DNA of 64,000 bases from Phycisphaerales bacterium UBA854 (lineage in GTDB: Bacteria > Planctomycetota > Phycisphaerae > Phycisphaerales > SM1A02): positions 171,090-235,089 of the forward strand of contig DBGM01000011.1 in assembly GCA_002295885.1 (NCBI GenBank), read 5' to 3'. The notes under the pieces are model-generated. The model searched no databases. It was not told the DNA's origin and saw only the letters and a list, made by a program, of their open reading frames with translations. Position numbers and translations under genes: made by a program. This document shows positions 25,884 to 39,100 of this stretch, piece after piece; position 1 is the first letter of the stretch; every line of letters begins with the position of its first letter.

Positions 25884-26477
25884 TCAGAGAAGAATCACCA
25901 TGAAGACCACGAGCATCAGCCAGATCACATCGAGAAAGTGCCAGTACATCGCGACATCCCGCACGGCGACGTGGTTCGTCTCGGAATACCCGCGTAGCAG
26001 GGCGTACCCGCAGATCCAGATCAGCGGAATCAGACCGCCGATGACGTGGGCCGCATGCACCCCCGTAAGCAGAAGGAAGGTCGAAGAGGCGAGCTGATGG
26101 GTGGAGATCAGGACCCCCGACTCCTCGACGGCTTCCGTCCACTGGAACCAGGACACCACCTGCAGGACCAGGAAGACCACCGCGAGCCCCGCTGTCCAGA
26201 GCAGTGCGATGCTGCCGGACCGCGAACGCCCCCGGCGGAACAGTTGCAGGGCCCGGTGCATGGTGAGCGCACTAAGCACCAGGATCGCGGTGCTGGCCCA
26301 CAGCGTCGCGGGCAGGGCCGGCAGGCCGTCGGGCCATTGGCCGGCCTGGATGCGGATGAAGATGACTACCAGAACGGCCGAGGCGAAGAGGATTCCCGTG
26401 GCGACCAGAAGCAGCCACATGCCCAGACGGCGAGCCGAGTCTCGCTGGGTCGCGTCCTTGAAGATTCCCTGTGACAC
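25884..26477 (-). CDS. Second cytochrome c oxidase subunit III-like protein
   Basis: Membrane protein of the heme-copper oxidase subunit III family. 197 residues, about five helices: LGMWLLLVATGILFASAVLVVIF, then ILVLSALTMHRALQLFRRG, LQVVSWFQWTEAVEESGVLISTHQLASSTFLLLTGVHAAHVIGGLIPLIW and RDVAMYWHFLDVIWLMLVVFMVILL. The STHQLAS...GVHAAHVIGG and YWHFLDVIWL motifs are diagnostic. It starts with GTG 26477 (reading MSQGIFKD) and has no Shine-Dalgarno. As the last gene of the act-cox operon it is a shorter paralogue of the longer coxC four genes up; whether both enter one enzyme is unknown. Confidence 0.85.
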   Translation of the reverse strand: MSQGIFKDATQRDSARRLGMWLLLVATGILFASAVLVVIFIRIQAGQWPDGLPALPATLWASTAILVLSALTMHRALQLFRRGRSRSGSIALLWTAGLAVVFLVLQVVSWFQWTEAVEESGVLISTHQLASSTFLLLTGVHAAHVIGGLIPLIWICGYALLRGYSETNHVAVRDVAMYWHFLDVIWLMLVVFMVILL

Positions 26478-26500
26478 GGTTCGACCGATGGCGAACGGGC

Positions 26501-26938
26501 TCAGTGCTCGTCGTCACCGTCTCCGTGATCGTGACCGTGCCCCGCGTAACCGTCGAGCGAGTGGTCCAGCTTGTCGATCTTCTGCTGGATCTGCTCCGAA
26601 TCGGTCTGGATGACCGCCGGCTGATACTCCCTGGTGTCCGTGATGGCGATGCTGATGAACAGGACGACGAAGAAGATCGACGAGACGAACACCAGACCGG
26701 TGAAGCTGCGGTCCCAGCGGAGATGCATGAAGATGAGACCGACGATGAGCACCTTAATGCTCGCCACCAGCAGCGCGATGAAGATGTTGATGCCGGGCAG
26801 CTGCAGGATGTCGAAGTCCAGACTCGCCACCCACACCGTGACCGCGGTCAGAAAGAGCAGGGCCGCGCAGGTGATGGCCAGAATCTTGATCGGAACGGCG
26901 TGTCCCCCGCTGTCGTGTCCGTCGTGATGGTCGCTCAT
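26501..26938 (-). CDS. Cytochrome c oxidase subunit IV-type protein
   Basis: Small accessory subunit of the bacterial aa3/caa3 oxidase. 145 residues with three membrane segments: IKILAITCAALLFLTAVTVWVASL, INIFIALLVASIKVLIVGLIFMHLRWDRSF (the SIKVLIVGLIFMHL motif marks prokaryotic subunit IV) and FVSSIFFVVLFISIAITDT. Both termini are His/Asp rich (SDHHDGHDSGGH and GHGHDHGDGDDEH). It sits 10 bases after coxC and 23 bases before the second subunit III gene in the respiratory operon. Confidence 0.88.
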   Translation of the reverse strand: MSDHHDGHDSGGHAVPIKILAITCAALLFLTAVTVWVASLDFDILQLPGINIFIALLVASIKVLIVGLIFMHLRWDRSFTGLVFVSSIFFVVLFISIAITDTREYQPAVIQTDSEQIQQKIDKLDHSLDGYAGHGHDHGDGDDEH

Positions 26939-26948
26939 GGCATGAACC

Positions 26949-27986
26949 TCATATCAGGTAGAACAGCGGGAAGAGGAAGATCCAGATCACATCCACGATG
27001 TGCCAGTAGAGCCCCCCGAGATCGATCGGGGTGTAGTAGCCCTTGTTGAAACGCCCCCTGACCGTGAGCCAGATGAGCCAGACGATCACGATGCCTCCGA
27101 TCACGACGTGGATGCCGTGCAGGCCGGTCATCAGGAAGTAGATCGTGAAGAACTTTTGGGCGTTGGCGGGACGCTCGGGGTCCTGCAGCGGATGCGGAAG
27201 ATCGGGAAGCTCACCGGGAGAATGATGCTCCGCGTAGTCGAGCATGGGCCCCTGGTTCTCGATCGTATCGACCAGCTTCGGAGGAAGGAAGATTCCAAGC
27301 TCGGATCGCTCCCATTCCAGCTCGTTGGTGGTCAGGCCGGTGACGCCGGTGGCCCCCAGGGGAATCGAGGTCGGCTCGGCCGTGACCGGTGCCGCGGGCA
27401 GTTCGTCGCGGGACTTGACCTCGGCGGCGAACGCCTCGTTGGCTTCGGTGGTCTCGATGGCCAGACGCGCCTGCTCCTGCTGCGCCTCCTCCTGCAGAGG
27501 AAGCCAGAGGTGTGACGCATTGGGCTGCTCGTAGAAGGCCATCCCAGGTAGGAAGCCCTCATGGAACTTGTGGCTGTACTCGAAGTACTTGATGACCATG
27601 AATCCGCCCGCACCGAAGAGGGTCAGGATCAGGCAGATCACCACGGCCAGATTGCGTCCACGGGCCGCGAAGGTGACGGCCATGGCCATGGTCATGCTCG
27701 AGAGGAGCAGGACACAGGTGTTGATCGCACCCATCGCCGTATCGAGGTACTGGCTGCCGTACTTGAAGATCTCGGGATGGTTGGCCCGCCAGACCGCGTA
27801 GGCCACGAACAGGCCGCCGAAGAGCAGGACTTCCGTGGCGAGGAAGAGCCACATGCCGAGCTTTCCGGCCTCGAACTGCTGCTTGGAGTTCTCCCAGTGG
27901 TGACCGAGATGCGGCGGATGCTCGTGATCATGGCCGTGGCCATGGTCAGCGGAGTGGGCGTCGGGTTGGACGTCGAGCTGCGACAC
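26949..27986 (-). CDS. ctaE: Cytochrome c oxidase subunit III with large soluble insertion
   Basis: Core subunit of the caa3 oxidase. 345 residues: a His-rich N-terminus (HSADHGHGHDHEHPPHLGHH, 11-30), helices from FEAGKLGMWLFLATEVLLFGGLFVAY on, KYFEYSHKFHEGFLPG near 133-148, then about 125 residues of hydrophilic sequence (148-275) before FFTIYFLMTGLHGIHVVIGG and YWHIVDVIWIFLFPLFYLI. That insertion is far longer than the loop in canonical subunit III. Start GTG 27986 chosen because GGAGAG lies 6 bases upstream and the frame further up overlaps coxA. Confidence 0.92.
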   Translation of the reverse strand: MSQLDVQPDAHSADHGHGHDHEHPPHLGHHWENSKQQFEAGKLGMWLFLATEVLLFGGLFVAYAVWRANHPEIFKYGSQYLDTAMGAINTCVLLLSSMTMAMAVTFAARGRNLAVVICLILTLFGAGGFMVIKYFEYSHKFHEGFLPGMAFYEQPNASHLWLPLQEEAQQEQARLAIETTEANEAFAAEVKSRDELPAAPVTAEPTSIPLGATGVTGLTTNELEWERSELGIFLPPKLVDTIENQGPMLDYAEHHSPGELPDLPHPLQDPERPANAQKFFTIYFLMTGLHGIHVVIGGIVIVWLIWLTVRGRFNKGYYTPIDLGGLYWHIVDVIWIFLFPLFYLI

Positions 27987-28006
27987 GTCGATCTCTCCAG
28001 CGGGCC

Positions 28007-29722
<1,716 letters not shown>

Positions 29723-29724
29723 GT

Positions 29725-30879
29725 TCAGCCACCTTCTTCCATGTTCTCGACATCCCTCGATGCGGATGAGTTGACAGAAGGCATCTCGGGCTGCTGCACG
29801 TTGCCGTCTTCGTCGATCCATCCTTCATCGGCGAGCCGATCGAGATGCTTCATCATCAGCACCAGCGCCTCGACCTGCCGGGGCTTGAGCTGGGACGCGA
29901 AGTTGTTGGGCATCACGTTCGCGTAGTTCTCACGAATGAGCTTGCCGGGGTTGAGAATCGATTCCCGGAGGTAGTTCTCGGGCAGTTCGTATTCCCCGCC
30001 GGGGCCCATGTATTCCTGCAGCGTCCGGCCGTTGGTGAACGCGCCTTCGCCGCGGGCCACGCGGTCCCACAGCCCCTTGAACGTCGGGCCGGAGCGCACC
30101 TCACCGTCGAGCGAGTGGCAGGACGAGCAGCGGTTGTAGAGCTTGGTCAGGGCGTAGGCCGGCAGATCCGCCTCCGGCAGATCCTCGTATTCGCGGGCCA
30201 GCTTGCCCATCTTCGCCTGGAACTCGTCCTCGGGCAGCACGTGCACCGTGGCCAGCATCTTGGAATGGTCCTTGCCGCAGTACTCGGTGCAGTAGAGCTG
30301 GTAGGAGCCGGGCTTGATCGCGGTGAACCAGAGGCTGGAGTAGCGTCCCGGGACGACATCCTGCTTCACACGGAAGGCAGGTACGTAGAGGCTGTGCAGC
30401 ACATCGGCGGAGCCCATGATGAGCCGGACCGGACGGTTCAGCGGCACGTGCAGTTCATTGCCCTCGATCACGCCGTAGTCCGGGTGGGCGAATGCCCACG
30501 ACCACTGCTGGGCCGTCACGCTCACCTCGTAGGAATCCTCGGGCGATTCGCGGAGATCGATGTACCCGATCATGCCGACCCAGAAGATCGCGACCACGAT
30601 GCCGGTGGGGATGATGGTCCAGGTCAGCTCCAGAGCCAGGCCGTGCGTTGGCCCCTCGCCCAGGATCTCCTGCCCCTCCGACTTGCGGCGGTACTTGACG
30701 GCGAACCAGACCAGCACCACGGTGACCAGCACCAGGAAGATGTAGCAGATGACGTTGATGAACTCGAAGATCCAGTCGATCTTCCCCGAGACGGAGGAGG
30801 CCGCCTCCGGCATCCAGAAGGTTGCTCCCGTGGCGTCCACCGTCGTTGCGAGTGTTGTAGCTTCGGCCAGAATCGACAT
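29725..30879 (-). CDS. ctaC: Cytochrome c oxidase subunit II with fused cytochrome c (caa3 type)
   Basis: Accepts electrons at CuA and passes them to subunit I. 384 residues: two membrane helices (about 35-62 and 86-108), the cupredoxin domain with CuA ligands His162, Cys197, Cys201, His205 and Met208 (CTEYCGKDHSKM), then a C-terminal cytochrome c domain with heme motif CSSCH (251-255) and probable axial Met323 (NVMPNNF). The fused heme makes this a caa3 enzyme, fitting direct electron transfer from complex III. The start at 30879 shares one base with the sco stop; the far longer upstream frame is a shadow of sco. Confidence 0.96.
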   Translation of the reverse strand: MSILAEATTLATTVDATGATFWMPEAASSVSGKIDWIFEFINVICYIFLVLVTVVLVWFAVKYRRKSEGQEILGEGPTHGLALELTWTIIPTGIVVAIFWVGMIGYIDLRESPEDSYEVSVTAQQWSWAFAHPDYGVIEGNELHVPLNRPVRLIMGSADVLHSLYVPAFRVKQDVVPGRYSSLWFTAIKPGSYQLYCTEYCGKDHSKMLATVHVLPEDEFQAKMGKLAREYEDLPEADLPAYALTKLYNRCSSCHSLDGEVRSGPTFKGLWDRVARGEGAFTNGRTLQEYMGPGGEYELPENYLRESILNPGKLIRENYANVMPNNFASQLKPRQVEALVLMMKHLDRLADEGWIDEDGNVQQPEMPSVNSSASRDVENMEEGG

Positions 30880-31751
30880 CACATCCCACCTCCTGCCGCC
30901 AACCCACCGCTCGGACCATGACCGGAGTACTTGGACCGGTATCCGAGCACGAGCAGGCCGCCTGCGACCAGTACGACGGTGAGTACGCCGCCCAATCGCA
31001 TGATCTTCCATGCATCCGCAATGTAGCTGTTGCGATCCGGATCCCACTGGAAGCAGTTGAAGAGCAGCAGTGTATCCAGAGGCGAGCCGATCCGGCCTTC
31101 GGACGACTCCACTAGTGCCAGGCGAAGGTCGCGCGGCTTGAACAGCACGTCGTTCATGTACAGCGAGATCCGACCTTCGGGGGTGATAAAGATGATGCTC
31201 GCGGTGTGTGCGTACTCGCCGGAGACCTCGTCGTAGCGGTAGCCGAAGCCGACGCCGTCCGCGAGCCGCTTGATGTCCTCTTCTTCCCCGGTGAGGAAGT
31301 GCCATCCCTCGGCGGCGGAGTCACGGCCGTACTCGGAGAGGTAGGATTTCTTCTTGTTCCTGGCCAGATCGGGCCCCTCGTCCGGGTTGATGCTGACCGT
31401 GACGATGTCGAATTCCTTCCCCGCCGACCAGTCGAGCTCCTTGAGGCCGTCGAGCATCCCGTTGAGCGTCAGGCTGCAGAGCATGGGACAGCGGTAGTAG
31501 TTCAGGGTGAGGATCAGGGGCTTGTCCCGGTCCAGGTACTCCTCGAAGACCACCGGCTCACCCTTCTCGTTGAGGAACCGGACGTCACGGGGGACGTACT
31601 GATCCAGCTTCTGGGTGATCCCCACGCCTTCCATCTCCGCGGCCTCCTGGCCGGGCAGGACGCTCGGCTGGGCCGTCGCGATCCAGGACGGAACGAGTGC
31701 GGCACACAGCGATGCCGTCGTGATGGAGATGGGCCGGAGACGACGGGTCAT
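30879..31751 (-). CDS. SCO1/SenC copper chaperone, C-terminally anchored
   Basis: Delivers copper to, or reduces, the CuA site of subunit II. 290 residues: signal peptide (about 1-28), thioredoxin fold with the CPMLC copper motif near residue 88-92 and the third ligand His in EYAHTASIIFITPEGRISLYMND near 184, then an added C-terminal membrane helix (LGGVLTVVLVAGGLLVLGY, about 255-273) and a Gly-rich tail. Placement directly before coxB fits its job. Most Sco proteins carry only an N-terminal anchor; here an extra C-terminal one is present. Confidence 0.93.
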   Translation of the reverse strand: MTRRLRPISITTASLCAALVPSWIATAQPSVLPGQEAAEMEGVGITQKLDQYVPRDVRFLNEKGEPVVFEEYLDRDKPLILTLNYYRCPMLCSLTLNGMLDGLKELDWSAGKEFDIVTVSINPDEGPDLARNKKKSYLSEYGRDSAAEGWHFLTGEEEDIKRLADGVGFGYRYDEVSGEYAHTASIIFITPEGRISLYMNDVLFKPRDLRLALVESSEGRIGSPLDTLLLFNCFQWDPDRNSYIADAWKIMRLGGVLTVVLVAGGLLVLGYRSKYSGHGPSGGLAAGGGM

Positions 31752-32113
31752 GGCTTGGCCTCCCCGCCGTACTCGTCGATGACGAGTTGCACCGCCTGAT
31801 CCATGGGGATCTTCAGGGACCGTTCGCCGGTGAGTTCACCGTCCGCATCGGTCCAGGTCTCCCAGTGGGCATCCTGCTCGAGGGCCAGGACGCGGGCCTC
31901 CCGCATCAGCTGGGTGGCCTGGGTCCGGACACTGACCACCTTCCGCTTGGTCTCGCGGTGCACGGCTCCGTAGAACATTGCTGCGACCGCCAGACAGATC
32001 ACCGCGAAGAGGATGATGCTGCAGATCCCGATCATCCACGTGGACATCGGGCGGGGATCCTCGGTATCACCGGAAAGCTGGCCGTCAGGCAGGATGGACT
32101 CGTCGTGGGACAT
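31748..32113 (-). CDS. Small single-pass membrane protein of the act-cox operon
   Basis: Unrecognised. 121 residues: a hydrophilic start ending at PRPMS, one membrane helix MIGICSIILFAVICLAVAAMFYGAV (about 27-51), then a basic/polar region that reads like a periplasmic or cytoplasmic helix pair (RETKRKVVSVRTQATQLMREARVLALEQDAHWETW) ending at IDEYGGEAKP. It overlaps sco by 4 bases and lies 3 bases after actF. Position between complex III and the oxidase assembly gene suggests an assembly or linker subunit; no motif proves it. Confidence 0.75.
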   Translation of the reverse strand: MSHDESILPDGQLSGDTEDPRPMSTWMIGICSIILFAVICLAVAAMFYGAVHRETKRKVVSVRTQATQLMREARVLALEQDAHWETWTDADGELTGERSLKIPMDQAVQLVIDEYGGEAKP

Positions 32114-32116
32114 GGA

Positions 32117-33394
32117 TCAGTAGTTCTCGAAGCTCATGGACTCCGACAGCCTGGGATCGGAAATCGGTACGAGGCTGCACCGACGGAGGTTAAACATCGT
32201 GCCGGAGAGCAGCAGGCTGAGCATGCTCACCGGCAGCACGAAATCGACGACGTTGAGCTGCCAGCCGATGCTGGCCGGCGTGACGGCGGCGACCAATTGA
32301 TCGTAGGTCTCGGCTTCGGCGAGGGCCACCTCGGGAACAGTTGGAATGACAAGCCAGTAGACGTCCACGCACAGCATCAGGACCATCCACCCCGCGATCA
32401 GGGCGATCGAGCCCCGGAGCCGCTTCGGCCACCGGGAGACCAGGAGGAGGAAGGGCAGCACGAAGTGGCCGAAAATCAGGATATGGGACACCCAGAACCA
32501 CGAACCCAGCTGCCGGGGGAAGAACCAGGAGGTCTCGATCGGGATGTTCGCGTACCAGATCAGCATGTACTGGCTGAAGCCGATGTAGGCCCAGAAGACG
32601 ACGCCGAAGGCGAAGAGCAGCTTGCCCAGATCGTGGTAGTGCTCGCGGGTGATGGCCTCGCGGACCCGTCCGGCCCGCTGGAGGAAGTACACCAGCACCA
32701 GGACGCAGGAGAAGAACCCCGTGACCGAGACGGCGAAGAAGTAGACGCCGAACATCGTGCTGAACCACTTGGGCTGCAGCGACATGATCCAGTCGTAGGA
32801 CGCAAAGGTCTGGCTCAGTGCGTAGAGGATCATGGCCAGCGGCGCGAACCACTGCATGGTGTTGGTGATCCGGTAGTCGCCGCTGGCATCCTGCCGCCTC
32901 GACAGGCGGAAGTAGAACCGAGCGATGACGGCCCAGATGGTGAAGAAGACGACGGCGCGAATGCACCAGAAGGTCACGTTCAGGTACGACGCCTTCTTCT
33001 TGATCAGATAGTCGTGCGAGGCGATCTCGTAATCGGCCCAGGGGAAGAGGTGCCCCCCCTTCCCGGTGGCGACGAGCACGAAGATGGGCACAAAGAGGAT
33101 CCAGAGCCACGACAGGTTGGCCGCGATGCCCTCGGCGATCCGCCGGACCGTCACCGACCATCCGGCCTTCGTGATGTGCTGGAGGATGGTGAAGAACATG
33201 GCCCCGAGTGCGACAGAAAGCACTACGAGGAAGGCGAACAGCCACGACTTCATGAAGGCGTCGTCGCCCCCGATGCCCTTGAGACTGTAGGCGACACCCA
33301 GCCCGACCAGACCGATCGCGCCGGAACCGACGAAGACCGCGCCGCCGAAGCTGCCCAAGGCGAGGTTGTCACGGGAAAGGTCGACCTGCTTCAT
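32117..33394 (-). CDS. actF: Alternative complex III subunit ActF
   Basis: Integral membrane subunit of the quinol:cytochrome c oxidoreductase ACIII. 425 residues, about ten helices, of the family called quinol:cytochrome c oxidoreductase subunit 2, distantly related to ActC/NrfD. Recognisable stretches are SYDWIMSLQPKWFSTMFGVYFFAVSVTGFFSCV and FGVVFWAYIGFSQYMLIWYANIPIETSWF. It overlaps actE by 4 bases. Order after actE and before the oxidase genes matches ACIII operons such as that of Rhodothermus. Confidence 0.92.
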   Translation of the reverse strand: MKQVDLSRDNLALGSFGGAVFVGSGAIGLVGLGVAYSLKGIGGDDAFMKSWLFAFLVVLSVALGAMFFTILQHITKAGWSVTVRRIAEGIAANLSWLWILFVPIFVLVATGKGGHLFPWADYEIASHDYLIKKKASYLNVTFWCIRAVVFFTIWAVIARFYFRLSRRQDASGDYRITNTMQWFAPLAMILYALSQTFASYDWIMSLQPKWFSTMFGVYFFAVSVTGFFSCVLVLVYFLQRAGRVREAITREHYHDLGKLLFAFGVVFWAYIGFSQYMLIWYANIPIETSWFFPRQLGSWFWVSHILIFGHFVLPFLLLVSRWPKRLRGSIALIAGWMVLMLCVDVYWLVIPTVPEVALAEAETYDQLVAAVTPASIGWQLNVVDFVLPVSMLSLLLSGTMFNLRRCSLVPISDPRLSESMSFENY

Positions 33395-34122
33395 GTCGCA
33401 TCCCCCTCACCGGGCTCCACCTTGGTCCGGACGGGAAGCGTGTCCGCGCCCGGCACGCGTTCCACCGGTGCGTTCTGGGAGTACTGGAGGGCCTTGACCC
33501 AGGCGACGATCGCCCAGCGATCCTCGAGACGAATCTGCGACGCGTAGCCGGCCATGTTTCGGATGCCGTTGGAGATGGACCAGAAGATCTGTCCCACGGG
33601 CTGTTCGGTGATCGCCTCTTCGTGCAGGTTCTTGGGCTGGACCCAGGTCGTGCCGTTGACACCCGCGTTCAGCAGGACCATGGCCCGATCGTGGACCGGA
33701 CCGTCGCCCTCGCCCCGCACGCCGTGGCACGGCAGGCAGTAGACCTCGAACTGGATGCGTCCTCGCTTCAGCAGCGCCTCGTCGATTACGACGTTCGAGG
33801 GGAAGGTGGTCGCGAAGTCGCCTTCGGAGGTGCCGAGGAAGTAGTGCGTATCGGACACCATCTGCGAGCGGGCGATCGTCCCCGGGACCCTCGGCCGCAT
33901 GGACCGGGTGTCCACGAAGAGCGTGTTCTCCTGCTGATCCACGTACTTGGGCTGATTGTCCATGTTCTGGATGATGTGGATGCGGCGGCTTTCGCTCGGC
34001 ACTGCGCGGGCCCGCAGAATGATCGCCGGCGGAACGAGCAGCAGGCTCAGCATGAGGATGCCGACCCAGACAAAGGCCGGGGGCAGTTCCTTGAGCATCA
34101 TCCTGGGATCGAACGGCGACAT
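33391..34122 (-). CDS. actE: Alternative complex III mono-heme cytochrome c subunit ActE
   Basis: Membrane-anchored cytochrome c of ACIII, the likely electron exit toward the caa3 oxidase. 243 residues: one N-terminal helix (PPAFVWVGILMLSLLLVPPAIIL, about 14-36), a long spacer, then heme motif CLPCH near 130-134 (FEVYCLPCHGVRGEGDGPV) and the downstream methionine NGIRNMAGYASQI as probable axial ligand. Start at 34122 lies 4 bases after the actD stop with GGAG upstream; a TTG at 34146 would be the only earlier option. Confidence 0.92.
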   Translation of the reverse strand: MSPFDPRMMLKELPPAFVWVGILMLSLLLVPPAIILRARAVPSESRRIHIIQNMDNQPKYVDQQENTLFVDTRSMRPRVPGTIARSQMVSDTHYFLGTSEGDFATTFPSNVVIDEALLKRGRIQFEVYCLPCHGVRGEGDGPVHDRAMVLLNAGVNGTTWVQPKNLHEEAITEQPVGQIFWSISNGIRNMAGYASQIRLEDRWAIVAWVKALQYSQNAPVERVPGADTLPVRTKVEPGEGDAT

Positions 34123-34126
34123 GCGG

Positions 34127-34713
34127 TCAGGGCTCCAGCGTTTCAACTGCTTCGGGACCGAGGGATTCGAGGAACGAACGGGTGGCTTCGTCCTTGAACT
34201 GGGGATCCCGGGCCTCGATGACCAGGTAGAACCGGTCGTCCGTGATCCGGGCGAGCTTCTTGGACTTGAGCACGGGGTGGTAGAGGCACGGCAGCCCGTT
34301 CAGGGCGAACATGGAGCTGACGGTGGTCAGCGCCGAGAGCAGGACCGTGACCTCGAACATGACGGGGACGAAGGCGGGTGCGCTGATGAGCGGCTTGCCC
34401 GAGACCTCGAACTGGTATCCGATCACGGGCACGATGGCCCAGAGGTTGACCTCCAGTGAGTTGGTGAACACCTGCAGGAAGATCGCGAGCATGGTGCCGG
34501 TCATACCGCCGAAGAAGACGAGGATCGGAAGGATCGTCGGCTTGACGCCCATCGCGATGTCCAGACCGTGGACCGGGAACGGCGTGTGGCAGTCCCACCA
34601 GCGGTATCCGGCGGCGGCGACCTTCTTGGCGGCCGAGGTGATGGCCGCAGGGGAGGTGAACTCGGCCGCGTAGCCCCAGATCCGTTCACGCGTCGAGACG
34701 AGAGGCGTATTGC

Positions 34714-34717
<4 letters not shown>
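34127..34717 (-). CDS. actD: Alternative complex III subunit ActD (DUF3341)
   Basis: Peripheral/membrane subunit of ACIII. 196 residues with the DUF3341 pattern: an N-terminal soluble part with ITSAAKKVAAAGYRWWDCHTPFPVHGLDIAMG (about 26-57), two helices (LPILVFFGGMTGTMLAIFLQVF and AFVPVMFEVTVLLSALTTVSSMF) and the tail LYHPVLKSKKLARITDDRFYLVIEA. It overlaps actC by 4 bases (ATGA). Its role within ACIII is structural as far as known. Confidence 0.93.
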
Positions 34718-36152
<1,435 letters not shown>

Positions 36153-36156
<4 letters not shown>

Positions 36157-39100
36157 GTCAGCCTCCCACCCTGCACACGCAGCTCGACGTTGGCATGACC
36201 GCCGTAGTGGCCGTGATCGTGGCCGTGGTCATCTCCGTGCCCGCCGTGTCCGCCGGCGTGGTCCTCGGGGAACCGCTCGCCGCCGACCGGGTTGTTGAGC
36301 CGGGCGAGGTAGCGGTTGCGGGGCTTGACGTGCAGTTCTCCCAGCAGCTCGTACGAGCGGGAGTTGGCGTGCAGCTTGGAGACCTTGGAATCGGGATCCA
36401 TCAGATCGCCGAACACGATGCAGTCGTTCGTGCACGCCTGGGCGCAGGCCGAATTGATCGAGCCGTCGGGGATGACGATGCGCTTCGCCTTGGCCTTGGC
36501 CGCCTCCGGCAGCTTGACCCAGGCGTTCTTGGCCTTGATCTTCGCAGCCTGGATGCGGGAGGTGCAGAAGTTGCACTTCTCCATCACACCGCGCATCCGC
36601 ACCGTCACCTCCGGATTGAACTGCATGCGGCGGAGGGGATCGCCGCCGCTCTGGCGACGGACGTAGTAGTCCGGCTGCACCTGCAGGAACCCGGTCGAAC
36701 GCAGCGGTTCACGGCGGAAGTAGTCGAAGTAGTTGAACCGCCGGACCTTGTACGGGCAGTTGTTCGAGCAGTACCGCGTGCCGACGCAGCGGTTGTAGAC
36801 CATGACGTTCAGGCCGTCCATGGAGTGCACGGTCGCCGCCACCGGACACACCTGCTCGCACGGCGCGTTCTCGCACTGCTGGCAGGTGATGGGCTGGAAT
36901 GCGACCGAGGCCGGCTGGTCGACGTCGTACTTGCCCGGCGACGTCTCCTTGAAGCGGAAGTAGCGGTCGCAGCGGAGCCAGTGCATCTCGCGACCGCGGA
37001 GCACCTGGTCCTTGCCCACGACGGGAATGTTGTTCTCGGCCTGGCAGGCGATGACGCACGCACCGCAACCGGTGCAGGTGTTCAGATCGATGGCCATGCC
37101 CCAGCGGTACTGAGCCCCGTCGAACTGCTGCGACTCCCAGAGCGAGAGTCCGTGGGCGGCGTGTTCCTGATTGCGGACGAAGTCGGGGTTCTCGTTGAAC
37201 GTCTCGATGGACGCCTCGCGGAAGAGGACCGGGAGCCGCTCCGCGATGCCCTGACCACCGACCGAGTCGATGGCGAAGTGGTCCTGGACCGTGGCCAGCG
37301 GATACTTCGCGCCGGTGGACACGATCGAGGCGCCCCCCCGCGACCAGAGCGAATCGGTGGTTCGCAGGGGATAGACGTCGAAACCGGCTCCGGAGCAGAC
37401 TCGGCCGGCGAAGCGGCGACCGTATCCGACCGCCAGACTCGCCGTCATCGGAGCCTGACCGGTCTGGACCAGGGCGGCTGCTTCGATGGTGACCCCGCCG
37501 ACGGTGATGGTGATCATGTCACCGGTCGCGACTTCCAGGGACTTCGCGGTGGAGGGGCCGATGACCACGGCGTTGTCCCAGGTCAGTCGGGTGACGGGGT
37601 CGGGGAGTTCCTGCAACCAGCCGTTGTTGGCCCAGCGGCCGTCGTACACGCTGTAGCTGCCGCGGAACTCGAGCATGACGCCGTCCTGTCCGGGCAGTCG
37701 CGAGGCCGATTCGGCCAACGCGGCGTCCAGCGAGGCCCGGCGGACCTTGGGCGCCTCCTTGACGGAGGCGGATCCCTTCAATGCACCGCTGTGGAGCGTT
37801 GCCCGCCACTCCGGGTCGAATCCCAGTGACGAGTCGAGTTCGGGCTTGAAGGACTTGAAGGTCTGGCGCACCAGATCGAATCCGGCCTGGCTGTCGGAGC
37901 CCGTCACCTGAGCGAGGACCTCGAGGGGGGACCGACCGTCGAACAGGGGCAGAATCAGGGGCTGGCAGATCGAGTAGGTGCCGTCCCAAGCCAGACCGTC
38001 ACCCCAGCATTCCAGGGCGTGGGCTCGGTTGAGGTGCCATTCGGACTGCTGTGAGGTCTCGTTGTCCTCGAAGGACAAGTGAATCGAGTGGGCGACCTTC
38101 CCCATTGCCTCCCGGAACCCCAGATCCGCGGGCATGTCGTAGGAGGGATTGCCGCCCAGCATGAGCAGGGTGTCGACCTTTCCGTCATGCATCGCGGACG
38201 TAAGTTCCTGTACGGAAGCGGTTTCCATCACATCCGACGGGAGCCGGGTGTAGGAGACGGTTCGCCCCGCACTGCCGGAGGCCTCGTTGATCAGGGCCGC
38301 CAGATGATGCACGATCGGAGGCTGGGATGGGCCCGGAAGGACCACTGCTTCCCCAGAATGGGCCTTCAGATTCTCGACCAGGACGTCCAGAAACGGCGTT
38401 TCAACCCCGGAATCGGCGAATGGAGCCGCCAAAGCGGGATTTCCGGTCATTTCAGCGGCGATTCGGGCCGCCAGAACGACCATATCCGCCGATCGCATTG
38501 CATACCGATCGTCCGCGGAGCCGCCGGTGGCGGTCAGGCCCGGCTCGATCACGATGAGTCGACTGATGGAACCGTTGTCCGGCTGCCGACCCGCCGCCCA
38601 GTCGCACGACATCACAAGCATGTCGGGATGCATCCCGAGGAAGTCGCAGTCGAGCGACAGCATGAACTTTGCGTTGGCGATGTTGTACTGCGGGCGGAAC
38701 CTTCCGCCGAAGGCAGCTTCGAGACCGGCCAGCGAGTTGGTGTCGGCCAGCGGATCCCACGTGACCCAGGTCGCCTTGGGGAACTGTTCACGCAGTCTCG
38801 ACTGCTGGGCACGGATGGACGGCGAACTCGTGCCCTCCGACAGGATCCAGAACCCTTCGCCCTGATTCGATCGCAGCGAGTCGAAATGCGTGCCGGCCCA
38901 CTTGTCCCACTTCTTCCACGTCGTGCGAAGCCGCTTTTCACCGAATCCGTTGCGTGGATCGCGGGAGCGGTCGGGATCGTAGAGGTCCAGGATCGTTGCC
39001 TCGCCGTAGCGGGACGATGCGCCGCCGCTTCCGGAGTGGTCGGGATTGCCGTCGATCTTGGTCGGACGTCCGTTGTAGCTCGTTACCAGTTGCCCGGTGG

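Noticed and set aside
26046..27049. Plus-strand open frames opposite the cox genes
   Set aside because: Antisense to subunit III and IV genes with clear membrane topology; no ribosome sites or motifs.
36195..37829. 544-codon plus-strand frame opposite actB
   Set aside because: Antisense shadow; the minus strand encodes four correct iron-sulfur clusters.
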